64,000 nucleotides of DNA. Source: Leptodontidium sp. MPI-SDFR-AT-0119. Taxonomy: Eukaryota > Ascomycota > Leotiomycetes > Helotiales > Leptodontidiaceae. The translations under genes were made by a program, and so were the position numbers. Positions 1 to 9,857 of this stretch are shown piece by piece. The stretch lies in contig JAHLEZ010000006.1 in NCBI GenBank assembly GCA_020726505.1, forward strand, positions 248,001 through 312,000. The letters are read 5' to 3'. Under the pieces are notes generated by a model. The model was not told the DNA's origin. It searched no databases and saw only the letters and a list, made by a program, of their open reading frames with translations. How positions within the stretch are numbered: the stretch's first letter is position 1; each line of letters begins with the position of its first letter.

Positions 1-172
1 AATGTTGTTGTTAGTGGGAAGATTATTACTGGTCAGGTGAGTAACCTACCCAAGTTTTTCTTTCTCTTTTGGTGTATTGAGACGAGTGAGTGAATGATGC
101 TGACTTGTCGAATAGAACCCAGCTTCTGCCTCGGGTGTGGGAGAGGCTATTTTGAAGGCTATTCAGAAGTAA
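1..172 (+). CDS. DJ-1/PfpI (Hsp31-like) family protein, C-terminal end only
   Basis: Only the 3' end of the gene lies in the window. Exon 1..36 reads into a GTGAGT donor at 37; the intron ends at the TAG at 113-115 and the last exon is 116..172, ending in TAA. The translated tail contains GKIITGQ followed after the intron by NPASASGVGEAILKAIQK. A TGxNPAS tail followed by an amphipathic helix is typical of the C-terminus of the DJ-1/PfpI superfamily (Hsp31/glyoxalase III-type chaperones and glutamine-amidotransferase-like enzymes). The catalytic cysteine region lies outside the window, so enzyme activity cannot be judged. The family assignment rests on this short tail alone. Confidence 0.6.
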
Positions 173-1667
173 GGTGCGGTTCAGAATTTGCAAGCAGATC
201 AGACTAGATCAGTCACTGTACTGTGTCTTCGCTGAATGTCATACCATGTAGAGAAATCGCGAGAAAATGACCAAATTCTTGCAGAAACCCCTGTGTTAAC
301 GCCACCACACGTAGCGCAACTTGTCCAAGTGAGTCTCGCTTGATGTCGTGGGAATAGCACAGAGCTGCTTCAACGACATGTTCAAAACAAGGACATGATG
401 CTATTTGGACTCAACGTCGATACTGCACTTCATATCTATTTTGGCGAGCATCGAACCTTCGAACAACATCTCGCATTTCTCTTCTCTTCTTGTCTCTTTC
501 AAAATCCTCTCTGTTGTTCCCTCACACCTCCCCCAGCTCTTCCCATCCTCGCCACCCTCCCCTCCCAAAACATCCACTCATCTCCCCATCGACTCACTTA
601 CTCCTCTTCTTCACAAACCAACCCAAGACACCTAAGAACGCCACTAGAAATGCCAGATCGATGATCAACCCCTCCACATTCCCATTCCCCTTATCGTTTG
701 TCTAGTCTTCTCCAAAGCGTAGTGTGGAGTTGAGGGAGGCGGTGTCGTTTGTGAGGAGTGTGAGTGTCGGTGTGGATGTGAGGGTTGGTTTGGGGAGGGT
801 GAGGGGGAGGGGGTGGACATTTTGTTTATGAGTGAGCTGGTCTTGGTGGAGGTCTGGAATGTCCTGTACTTTTCCTCCGGATTACTTGTAGAAAGAAGGG
901 TGTGGATTTATGGAGTTGTGTTCAGATGGACTGGGCTGGGAGAGCTGGGTATTTATATGTCCTCCTCCTCATCTCCATTCATCATATCCTTCTCACTAGA
1001 ATCAGATTCAGAATCACTAAACGGGAAAGCAGCATGACAATAACAGAGAGGTGGAAGTTTGTGTGTATTCAATCATAGCTACCTTTCCTAATTATAAAAA
1101 TATTTGGCGAGAAGTCGGAGAGGCTATCTCGTTCTATTCATAGGTCTCGGGTAGTTCAAATGCACTACCGGAAGGGGGTTATTGACGTGAAGTGTTGTTG
1201 TTCTCTCTATCGTTTAAGCGAAGCGAGGCAGTCGTAATCCTTCTTTTGGATCGTCGTGTCATGAGCCAACTTCTAGAATGTGGATGAGCGACATTGTGGA
1301 TATCATGATATTCTACCACTTGTGAGACTGTCAAGCTCTCTGATGCGGATCTCGCTGTCGTTTTATAAAGTTCGCTGGTTAGGATTTTAAATTAGAACAG
1401 TCGATGATAGGTATGTTGAAGTTTGAAATTGGGTGTGTATTTACGTTTTAGCTTGCGAATGGTTGAAAAGTATTATATAATATTTAGACTACCATACGCT
1501 CCTACTCTCGGCGCATAAATCTGGTATTGAAATAGCTTTTGCCCGAAGTCACCAGCTCGCCTTCAAACGACCATTTCTATATTCCATACATATGTAACTC
1601 CACTCCTCATAAGTGGGATCACTACCCAATGGTATTCACACATTCCCACCATCTTACACAACAACAC
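173..1667. other. Intergenic, no gene seen
   Basis: About 1.5 kb between the DJ-1 family gene and the convergent glycosyltransferase-like gene. It contains C/T-rich then G/T-rich low-complexity stretches (about 480-960) that give short frames of proline/serine-rich or valine-rich composition with no family resemblance. I see no RNA gene or repeat here; both flanking 3' UTRs must lie within it. Confidence 0.6.
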
Positions 1668-3553
1668 TCACCAATCATGTTCAACCCTCCAGGCATCCTC
1701 AGGCCTAAGTCCCAACTCCCAAATATCACAATCCCTATGTCCCCATTTCTCCGCAAACACACCCCTCCCATGCTCAATAGCCATCTTAATCCCCCTCTCA
1801 AATCCCGCACTATCCCTATAGAACGGATCTCCCTCGCCGCCTCTCTGGCGCGCCTGCCACATATTCCTACCGTGTGAGCTGGTGGCTTTGGAGTGCTGCA
1901 TCGCTTCTAGGGTCTCGCGGAGGAGGGCGAAGGATGTCGAGTTTACGGCGTCGTCGGGGGATCTCCATTTTGTGGGTTTGGAGGACGGATCGCTGCCGGT
2001 GAGGTATTCGAACCAGGCTTCTTTGGAGTTATCTCTTTTTCTCTCCTTAGATTTCTCTTCCACTGGTCCTGCTTTCACCTCTTGATTTGGTTCTGGCAAG
2101 GGGTCAGCTGAGCGTGACGTTTTTTCGTCCTCGGCTCCAGGTTTGTTTTTGGCTGCTTCGTCTGCTGCTTCTACTTCGGCTAATTTTTCTGCTTCGGCCG
2201 CGTCTTTGATCTTCTTCTCGAGGATCTGAGGGTCGATGAAGGACGCGGGTGGGGAGTCGACTTTGCGGTAAAGCGTGTAGAGATCATCGAGGGAGGAGCC
2301 GACATCGATGAGCCAACCTGCGGGGACTTCTTTGATTTCAAGACCGGCCATGTTGAGACGGGCATCTACGGACGAGTGAGTGGGAAGGAACATTGAAAAT
2401 GATCAAGGATATATTTGGCAACAGGCGAGAAAATATACATACGCATATCACAGTCCGTCCCGTAAAATGGGATCTGAGTATCCCATGCCCCGATCCCCAC
2501 AAACGCAGCAACATTAACCAGCGCCAGCTTGTCATAGTAGAAGAACCGCATCGCCCAATTCTTTTCCTCGCCCGTCGTCTCGTTCTTCTTCGTCGCCTCC
2601 CTGAGTTCATCCACACACATGCTATACAACGATTTGAAATCCGAGTAATCGTGCTTAGCATCCACAACGTCGCTGGACGGTTCTTGCTCATTTTCGTAGA
2701 GGTTCTCGAAAGAGAGAGCTACGATGTCCATGTGTCCCCAGAAAAAGTGCTTCCAGTCTCGCTCGATCGAGTGCCAGATGTAGTAGTTCTGCAGCTGGGA
2801 GAAGGAGAGGAGAGTGGGTGTTACGAGGATGTTGACGCCGAGGAGGTGTAGGCGCGTGTGGTTTAGGAAGAAGGGGTTTTGGAGGGAGAGGAGGCTTTTG
2901 GCGTTGGAGTCCATTACTCCTGTGTTCTCGACTACGTAGATCTGTTGACAAAAGTTTGGTTAGTCGAATTCTTGCCTGGCCGGTGTAGAGTGGTGGCTGT
3001 ATGGAAGGAGACGAGAGCTTACGTCTTCCGGCGGCCATCCTGCTGTTATGTACGATACCACTACTTGTTGAAGCAATCTCCAATTGCGCGTGAAGCCAAT
3101 GAATAGCGGGGTATTCTCGCGAACATGTTTGGCTGGTGGTCGATTCCAGGATGGTATTGGAGGGAGCTCTTTTGCTGACTGGGCTGCTGCTGCGAGGGGG
3201 AAGTTGTCTATTATAGGATCTGGTAGGATGGTTGGTTGCGGTTTATATTTGAAAGTGTGTTTAGTCGGCACAGGTGGTGGTGGTGATGGAGTTGTGGTCG
3301 CGAGAGCTTCGGTTGCTGTAGCTCCATTTTCATGGGGTGGTGGAGGGGTAGAAGAGCCGGCGGCAGGAGACTCGGTTTCTTGTGAAGGCGGAGGCAGGCT
3401 TGATGGTTTGACAGCTGTAGGTACTTTGTCTTGTATCTTTTCTGTGATGGCATGGGAGAGCTCAGGTATTTCTTGCCGGTAGTGAAATGTCGAGGCGAGA
3501 AATATGAGACATAGTGGGACGAAGAGCAAGTACTTGCTGTGACGCGATAACAT
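1668..3553 (-). CDS. Type II membrane glycosyltransferase-like protein
   Basis: Three exons, complement(1668..2365, 2443..2941, 3023..3553), 1728 nt, 575 residues; donors are GTAAGC and GTATGT. The start ATG at 3553 is followed by a basic tip and one hydrophobic segment (about residues 8-22, YLLFVPLCLIFLA), a signal anchor. A Pro/Thr/Ser-rich stem runs to about residue 130. The globular part contains FTRNWRLLQQVVVSYITAGWPPED, IYVVENTG, QNPFFLNHTR, FFWGHMDIVAL and a GTDCDMH motif, a DxD-like element as used by Golgi glycosyltransferases to bind metal and nucleotide-sugar. A Lys/Glu-rich low-complexity insert follows (about residues 440-500), then a conserved-looking C-terminus with WRSPDDAV and MWQARQRGGEGDPFYRD. 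I recognise this as a family common in Pezizomycotina but do not know a characterised member, so donor and acceptor sugars are unknown. Membership in a glycosyltransferase clan is an inference from the architecture and the DxD motif. Confidence 0.6.
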
Positions 3554-5081
3554 CTTTTCAGCCGAATATGAGCCCGATGCAACGCAACTGAAAAAGCAAA
3601 GCCATATGAAGCAAAGAAGCAGTTAGATATACAGCCTAGTAAAACGTAAGGGAGCTAGAAAGTTGAAGTTGACGAGAAGTTGAACAACTTGACGGCGAGG
3701 CAGGATGTCAGACGTTGGATAATAGCGGGCAGCAATTAAGGCACGGACGGATAGGAGAACCACCCAAAGCAGAATGCCGTATCGAAACCCTGGTACATGC
3801 ATGGGCAGGGGCATCGAACATGGGAATTTGACTGTGGGCAAAGGGACTCATTGGGTTGGAAGCCGACAAGTGATGAGGCTGAGTTTGAGCCAAGCGACAG
3901 CAGCAGGGGTTACGGAGGAGTATCGTAGAATCAGGGCAGAGGGAGCTGGGCAAAAAGAAAACAGCAACGAAAGATAGCGAAATCTTTCTAATTAGTCAAT
4001 TCGACTTTCTTAAAATAAGATAACTCTTTCAAGAACTCGGCAAAATTCTCACAAATCATGGAAGAGCTGGCTGTGTTGCTTTCGCTCTGGTACCTAGCCC
4101 AGATCGAATTGAATCGTGAGACTTCTCGAATGGACAGTCATGCCCGATACCCTGTTGCTGTCAGCACCATGAAGAGGGAGAGAGAGGGTAGTGAAAATAG
4201 ACCGGCCAGTATAAAACGTAAAGCTGGATATTCAGGGGTGTGCGTGCTTTGATACTACTCGTGGTCTCGAGTGCAGAAGCTGTGTGTTGACCGCTGAGAG
4301 AGAGCGGCATGAAAGGATGGATGCCAATTGCCAAAGCTCCAAGCGTCAACAGTCGACTGAAACGCCCCAATAGCTTAAGCTTTCTCTATACAAACTTCTA
4401 ACTTCTCCGATTATTCCACGTTCTTAAGAGCTCTCAATCTCGATAAGGTTCGAGATCTTCGCCTTAGAGTTCTTGAATCTTCCCTGATGACCGTCAGGGA
4501 TGAAATAAAGTTCTGCTGTGGCCTCCCCGCGTATTCGACAGGGAATGAACTTTCTAATATATATTAATCTTAATAACGACGAACTATCAGAGCCATCGAT
4601 CTTGGTCTTAAAGTTCTGAAGAAACAAAACAAGAATACTTGTCTCGCTTCGAAGTATTTTAAATGCCACGATGTTGGACATTCGCCTATCTTCGTATCAT
4701 TCCTGATTAGGTCGAATAACTGCATGCCAAGCATGGGAAAGCGGCGTAGTTGTATGGGCACGTTATCTTTAGTGGAAACGTGGATAGAAATTTGATCTGA
4801 AACAAACTGAATACGAAATACATCAACCCAATCTGTTCCCCTTGGGCGAGAGCAAGGCTGCTGATGTAATATCAAAAGTCCTGTCAGGTGTCCACGTGAC
4901 TTAACAAATCTTCTTGTTTTTGTACTCGAGCAAAGGATATGGTTCCCGAACCTTAGAATTCTAGATAGATATTCCGCCACTGGAACTTACCACATTTAGA
5001 TGACATCAACACGTGGATCGCTTGCCTACCTACCTGATCCAACCACCTCTCGATCTCAGCTCTTCTCCAAACCCATCCTGC
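3554..5081. other. Intergenic with weak coding-like remnants
   Basis: The gap between the glycosyltransferase-like gene and the HET gene. Around 4230-4371 on the plus strand a frame with no start codon shows a clustered cysteine pattern (CAC, then RGLECRSC, then a C further on) ending in TAG; no upstream exon could be joined to it in phase. The AT-richer part 4424-4980 carries coding-like minus-strand sequence, listed separately. The HET promoter must lie just upstream of 5082. Confidence 0.4.
4424..4980 (-). pseudogene. Possible decayed gene in two frames
   Basis: Two overlapping minus-strand frames, 4570..4980 and 4424..4681, each look coding in part. The first is coding-like through DWVDVFRIQFVSDQ and QLFDLIRNDTKIGE, and the second takes over with MSNIVAFKILRSE, KFIPCRIRGEATAELYF and ends EIESS. 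A shift of frame near 4675-4690 would join them, which suggests a relic rather than a working gene. I recognise no family. The base composition is more AT-rich than neighbouring genes, which would fit old repeat-induced mutation or relaxed selection, but this was judged by eye. It could equally be chance. Confidence 0.25.
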
Positions 5082-7221
5082 ATGATATGCTCAACTGCCA
5101 TGGGCACTCTACCCTGTCCCACCTGTCACAGTGACTCTGGCAACCTTTTCCAATATACTGATATATGCAACATTCTTGGTCGAGGTCTCAAAGTTAGAAT
5201 CGATGAGCTTGGGAAGGCTGCTACCTCAGGTTGTCAGCCTTGTACCCTCCTCTTCAATACTCTGCGAATATTCCAGGGATTGTCGCCTGACTTCAAGGCA
5301 AACTATCACAGTAGAAATGTGACTCGCATATTTGTTCAGCCTTCGTACGCTGGGACCCTCAACGTCGCTCTGGCATCGTCACAAACGTATGTAGACCACC
5401 TAGAAATATATACACAGGCTGGTATGTTTATCGCTTTGGGGACATGTTACTGTTATGCTCAAAATCGTTAAACGATGATTAGGCAGTGAGCCTCTATGGC
5501 CTACTCTCGGGTGCGGTCAAGATGTGTCCGAGACCTTGCCATTGAAGACAGCAACGGAGAAGATCAAGGGATGGCTGGCTGCATGTGAGCAGCATCCAAG
5601 TTGTACAGTCATCATTTCAGACTTTACTGCTCTGCCAACACGTGTTTTGCTCGTCGACAAGCACAAAATCGCTTTAGTCGAGACTGCTGGAAGAAGTGAG
5701 AGATACGCAACGTTAAGTCATTGCTGGGGTACATCTCAGCCCATCACTACAACCAAAGATACTTTAGACCAACGATACGCTGGAATCAGATGGTCGTCTC
5801 TGCCTCGTCTTTTCCAAGATGCGATTGCGCTCACGAGAGAACTAGGTATGCAGTATCTGTGGATCGATTCCTTATGTATCATTCAGGATGATGATGTGGA
5901 CTGGACTCGAGAGTCTGCACAAATGGCGGCCACCTATCGCCATGCACACCTGAACATCGCTGCTACTGCCGCGGCTGGGAGCGAGAGAAGTTTGTTCTCG
6001 AAAAGGTGGACGACTCCTCCGAAATATGCACATTATTCCGAACCCTTGCCGAAGAGATCAGTGGAATCCTATCTTGTCCCAATGTCAACTGGTAATGTCA
6101 CAGTCAGGGCTCGATACACCCCGAGTTTTGCCCACGAACACGTAAAGATGTTCCATAATTCGGAGGAGGGGACAAAATCGGATGTCCTCCAACAAGGTCC
6201 TTTACTTACCAGAAGCTGGGCCTTTCAAGAACGAATACTGTCGCCCCGGACAGTCCATTTCCACGCATCTGAAATGATCTGGGAATGTAACGAGAACTTC
6301 AGGTGTGAATGCAATGCTCTGGAAGGGGAAGATCCAGGGATGTATGGTGGAAGCCTCGTCGTCGGGAAGCGTTGGATGTACGAGATGTTAACTGAGCCCA
6401 ACGACCCGGGTGACGATGGCTATTCGCGACTAAATCGATGGCTTGATGGCGTCGAGCTCTATTCTCGACTTGGAATTACCAAATGTACCGACAGATTACC
6501 CGCATTGGCAGGACTGGCGATCAGCTTTGCGAATCGCATTCAATCACCGTACCTGGCTGGTCTCTGGCACTGCGATCTCCCTCGGAGTCTCTGCTGGTTG
6601 GTAATTGGCGAGGCGAGATACTCTCCGCAAACCGACATATCCTACAGACTTGGAAAACCTTGCATTCCATACTCCGCACCTTCTTGGTCTTGGGCATCTG
6701 TTGACATCTCAGGGCCCGGGACCGACGCAACTTTCGGCGCATATATCGCATTCGGGCATCTGATACACAATGATTTTGCTGCAGACAAACGATACGAGCT
6801 GATCAGCGTCGAATGCACAATGGATCCTGAGTTACTATTTGGGAAAGTCGCAAGTGGATGCTTGAAATTCCGAGCTGCGGTTCTGGAATGTCCGCTTTAC
6901 TTTCACGCACCTCAGTTGGGAGTTTTTCTCTCCTTTGATGAAGATTATCATCCCGTATTGCTGGACTTCAACGAGGACTACTTCAGCCCTCGCAAATCCG
7001 AATACTTGTTCGAGAATACTGAAGACGTGCGAGAACTTGACGTCCTACTGGTCTTGATCGGCACGGTCAAGGAGCACACGTCTAGAGCAAAAACAATCTT
7101 AGCTTTAGTTCTCAGACCGGTTGTGGACATACCCGGCAAGTTCGAGCGAATCGGCATTCTGAAGTGCTCAGATTGCGGTTGGTTTCTAAATGCTGAGGTC
7201 CGCCCGATTGATATCATTTGA
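5082..7221 (+). CDS. HET-domain (heterokaryon incompatibility) protein
   Basis: Two exons, 5082..5421 and 5483..7221, 2079 nt, 692 residues; the intron is 61 nt (GTATGT...TTAG). The first in-frame ATG is at 5082; the frame is open upstream to a GTG at 5013, which is not a likely start. The N-terminus is cysteine-rich (MICS, PCPTC, then SGCQPCTLLF), as is common before HET domains. The HET core spans roughly residues 188-345 with YATLSHCWG, a long helix with DAIALTRELG, then YLWIDSLCIIQDD, ESAQMAATYRHAHLNIAAT, and later TRSWAFQERILSPRTVHF and APSWSWASVD. HET proteins act in non-self recognition and can trigger cell death in incompatible fusions. No NACHT, WD40 or ankyrin part is present, so it is a stand-alone HET protein. 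It faces the small papain-fold-like gene 204 bp downstream. Allorecognition is inferred from the family only. Confidence 0.9.
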
Positions 7222-7425
7222 CTGGCCCTTGAGAAAACCTAGTTTGAAATTCCTGTATGAATAAAGAAGCCACCCTCAGCAAACTTGTTTTGATTTCTTC
7301 CTACAAGCGTCTGAACATGCTGCTCGTCCTCGTCCTTGCATCCCGGCTATGCCCTACAAAGCAACATCGAATTCCCTCGCATCGTCGATGAAACGCTATC
7401 TTGCAGTCATCAAATCATCAACTCC

Positions 7426-7944
7426 TCAAGGATTGAGAAAACTTCTGCCTTGGGATTGAAACCCGTCACGCGTGAACCAAAAGGCACCCCAAGAAGTTGC
7501 CTGTTGAATGTCCGCTGCCACATCAATTCCTTCCTCGCTATGCTGGTAGCACATGAACACAAGCTTGCCTCTCCTCATCTCGGCTACAACACAATGCCCC
7601 CACGCAGCAGATTGCCTATAATACCCAATACCAATTTTCCCATGCTCCCTCACCAGTTGCGTAATGTCTTCGAGGTTAGGTTGATATGGACTCGTGCGTA
7701 AGACATTATACCATCCATGACGGCGCTCGCAGGTAGCGATTATGATGTGGAAGATCTCACGAAGTGAGATTTGTCCCTGTACCAATCCAAGCGAAATTGC
7801 CAGTCTGTCCGAACTCATATTTACTAAGACAGCAATCGTGACGAAAACACAGTTGTCCTTGAGGTCTCGAGGGTTGTATTTATTCGTGGTATTGATTCCA
7901 AGTCTGTCAAGTTGATCGCCGAAGCTCTGGTCTATGATAGCCAT
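7426..7944 (-). CDS. Small papain-fold-like protein (putative Cys/His hydrolase or deamidase)
   Basis: Single exon of 172 residues from the ATG at 7944. The frame stays open upstream (an ATG at 8052, a TTG at 8061), but that part is low in coding character. A TATA-like CATATAAAG lies near 8075, and a broken second copy aligns only from about residue 3, so 7944 is preferred. Near the N-terminus DNCVFVT places Cys32 at a helix start; later WGHCVVAE gives His117 at a strand start, and CYQ (Gln134) or Asp141 follows a GKLVF strand. This Cys-helix, GH-strand, then polar residue order is that of papain-like folds, including the deamidase/protease domains of polymorphic toxins. I name no Pfam family with certainty. 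No signal peptide. It converges on the HET gene, and a decayed copy lies at about 9154-9385. Toxin-like or regulatory roles are inference. Confidence 0.5.
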   Translation of the reverse strand: MAIIDQSFGDQLDRLGINTTNKYNPRDLKDNCVFVTIAVLVNMSSDRLAISLGLVQGQISLREIFHIIIATCERRHGWYNVLRTSPYQPNLEDITQLVREHGKIGIGYYRQSAAWGHCVVAEMRRGKLVFMCYQHSEEGIDVAADIQQATSWGAFWFTRDGFQSQGRSFLNP

Positions 7945-9153
7945 TTTGGTTGTGTTTATATGATACTGGTGGTTGAGAGTTCGGAGGCGAGAATGAACTG
8001 TGTATGAATAGTGTTGATTCGCGATATGTGTGTGGATGGCCGTTCTGGCCATTTCAACCAAAAGAGGGAGACTTTATATGTACCCATCAGTTGGTTCTTC
8101 TCAGTACATTCAAAGCTTGAATCTATTTTTATTTCCGAGCAAGACATCCGGAGAGACTCTTTGTGCCAGCTTCCCACCGCCTATATGAACCGTGAACTCC
8201 ACCAACGCCTGTTTAACAAATGAGACACGTTCTCAAGCACGTCGTTTCCAGGTAGAGAATGGACTCCAAAACTGCGCCATTAAAGGGATCTGAAAAACTT
8301 CAAGTAAGACAGGGGAATACAATTCTCTTTGATTCGTACTGGAAGTGATTGGAAATGTTTTCCAAGTGAAGCTTCTCTAGCACGTGCCCATCTTCTTTAT
8401 CATCAGCCACTATGGCTGAGACATATATCTTACATTGCTATGAGAACTTCCAGGGCGAGCAGCCTAACAGTGTGCTGTTCATTCATCCCAGTAGTGATAC
8501 CTGACTGTCTGGCTCTGAGATTCCACGAAGTAATGAAAGCATGGAACGGAGCTCGCTTAAGCCCCTGAGAAGATATGGTGACTGTATGAGTGCCTCACCG
8601 CCGACCCCTTCTTCCACTGTCTTTACTAGCTTAAAGCAAAATACCTGTGCTTAATACCTGTGCTTCTTTAGGCCCTTACAATTTTAAGGATTGCCGAGCG
8701 GATGGGGGGAGAAAGATGAAAGAAACTAAGACATATCCGAGAAACCTTCTGACGGAAGCGAGTCAAAACAAACCATCTGAGCTTCCAAAAGACATGAAAA
8801 CCTAGCCCAATTTTCTTTTCATACGTTAGGTACCAGGGCACCTAGGGGTCAACCTTGGCCTCGTCTAAGAAGCTTACTAACGAAGATCAATTTCAAGCCA
8901 ACTTTATCATGACTTTCAAGTGCGGATGTTCTATGAGACACTTACCCACTAACTCAAAAACCCATCTTAAGCGAAAGTAAGACCAAGCCAACTAACCTAC
9001 ACACACAGTTGCCTCCACAAATATTCATTCAAGTCAAGCTAGTTTCTCCGACATCTTCTCACATATTCACACACCGACATCGTCAAGAACTCTATATCCC
9101 GATCCCACGCTTTCTCGTCGCCCAAAACTTCTTCGCTTAGACTCCTGGCCATC
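7945..9153. other. Intergenic between inverted papain-fold-like copies
   Basis: Holds the promoter of the small minus-strand gene (TATA-like element near 8075 on the minus strand) and otherwise no gene I can support. The frame at 8329..8568 shows no family features. A CACCTAGGGG element near 8838 belongs to the scattered CCTAGG elements noted elsewhere in the window. Confidence 0.5.
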
Positions 9154-9385
9154 ATGCCAACCAACCGTCGAACAATTAATTGGCTTCGCACTCGATGCCT
9201 TCGGGATCGACGACACTAATCCGTACGATCCCCAGCATCTTCAACGGAATTGTGTCTTCGTGACTAATACGCTGGGAAGAAGAACTCTTTCGACTTTCCC
9301 GTGTCTAACAATCTTCATTACTCTCATCTCACTTTTACTGAGCCTAGCATCCAAGGACGCATGGGTAAATACAAGGCGGCGCTGA
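9154..9385 (+). pseudogene. Broken second copy of the papain-fold-like gene
   Basis: A plus-strand stretch aligns, residue for residue and without gaps, to the first ~33 residues of the gene at 7426..7944. Shared features are a G-x-x-LD-x-x-GI helix, an N-x-Y-[ND]-P-x-x-L turn and an identical NCVFVT cysteine helix (codons near 9248-9265). The ATG at 9154 is out of frame with this part because of a 4-base tandem duplication (CCAA CCAA, about 9157-9165) just after the start. Beyond the cysteine helix the similarity fades, and the His-containing half is missing. The frame ends at TGA 9383-9385. Orientation is opposite to the intact copy, giving a divergent inverted pair about 1.2 kb apart. The breaks imply that it makes no full protein. 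Confidence 0.55.
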
Positions 9386-9857
9386 ATCGAAGCCATGGCA
9401 TTGTCTATACACAAACTTTCTCCCTACCACAAAGAACGCTGCGCAGAAACAGAAAAACACCGGTAATCCCCAAATCAAAACCCCAAACCCACAGATACCT
9501 GTATCCATTATCCATATGCCCGCTAGTCCAGTCCAGTCCAGCCCAACCAAGTCCCAGCTCCAAGAAAATTCCAACCCCCAATCGAACCTTCGTACAAATG
9601 CAATGATACTCCACTGGAGATCCTCGGCCGGTGTGGTATACAGATAGATGCATTTTCCCGTCCGTTCGACCGTTCGACCGTTCGTTCATCTGTTCATAAC
9701 CTGCCTTCCCAGGCCCAAAACTCCATTCCGATCTATTCGTTACCTACGTTGAGTTGTGTTATGTCCAGTCCGGTTCCGTCTGTCCCAAGGTCCCATATGT
9801 TTGTATGTACTGTACGCCGTGTCCTGATTTGATTTCCTATGTGCTCCGTTTGGTTGC
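9386..9857. other. Intergenic, 3' flank of the ING gene
   Basis: No gene seen. Contains C/A-rich sequence with a repeated CAGTCCAG near 9528-9542 and a tandem CGTTCGAC near 9663-9680, and presumably the 3' UTR of the minus-strand ING/PHD gene. Confidence 0.4.

Noticed and set aside
395..705. Small overlapping plus-strand frames
   Set aside because: They are Pro/Ser/Leu-rich frames from a C/T-rich stretch with no splice structure or family features.
4230..4371. Cysteine-clustered plus-strand frame (RGLECRSC)
   Set aside because: It has no start codon, and no upstream exon joins it in phase; it is too short to call.
5013..5081. N-terminal extension of the HET protein
   Set aside because: The extension begins at GTG; the first ATG in frame is 5082, directly before the cysteine motif typical of the family.
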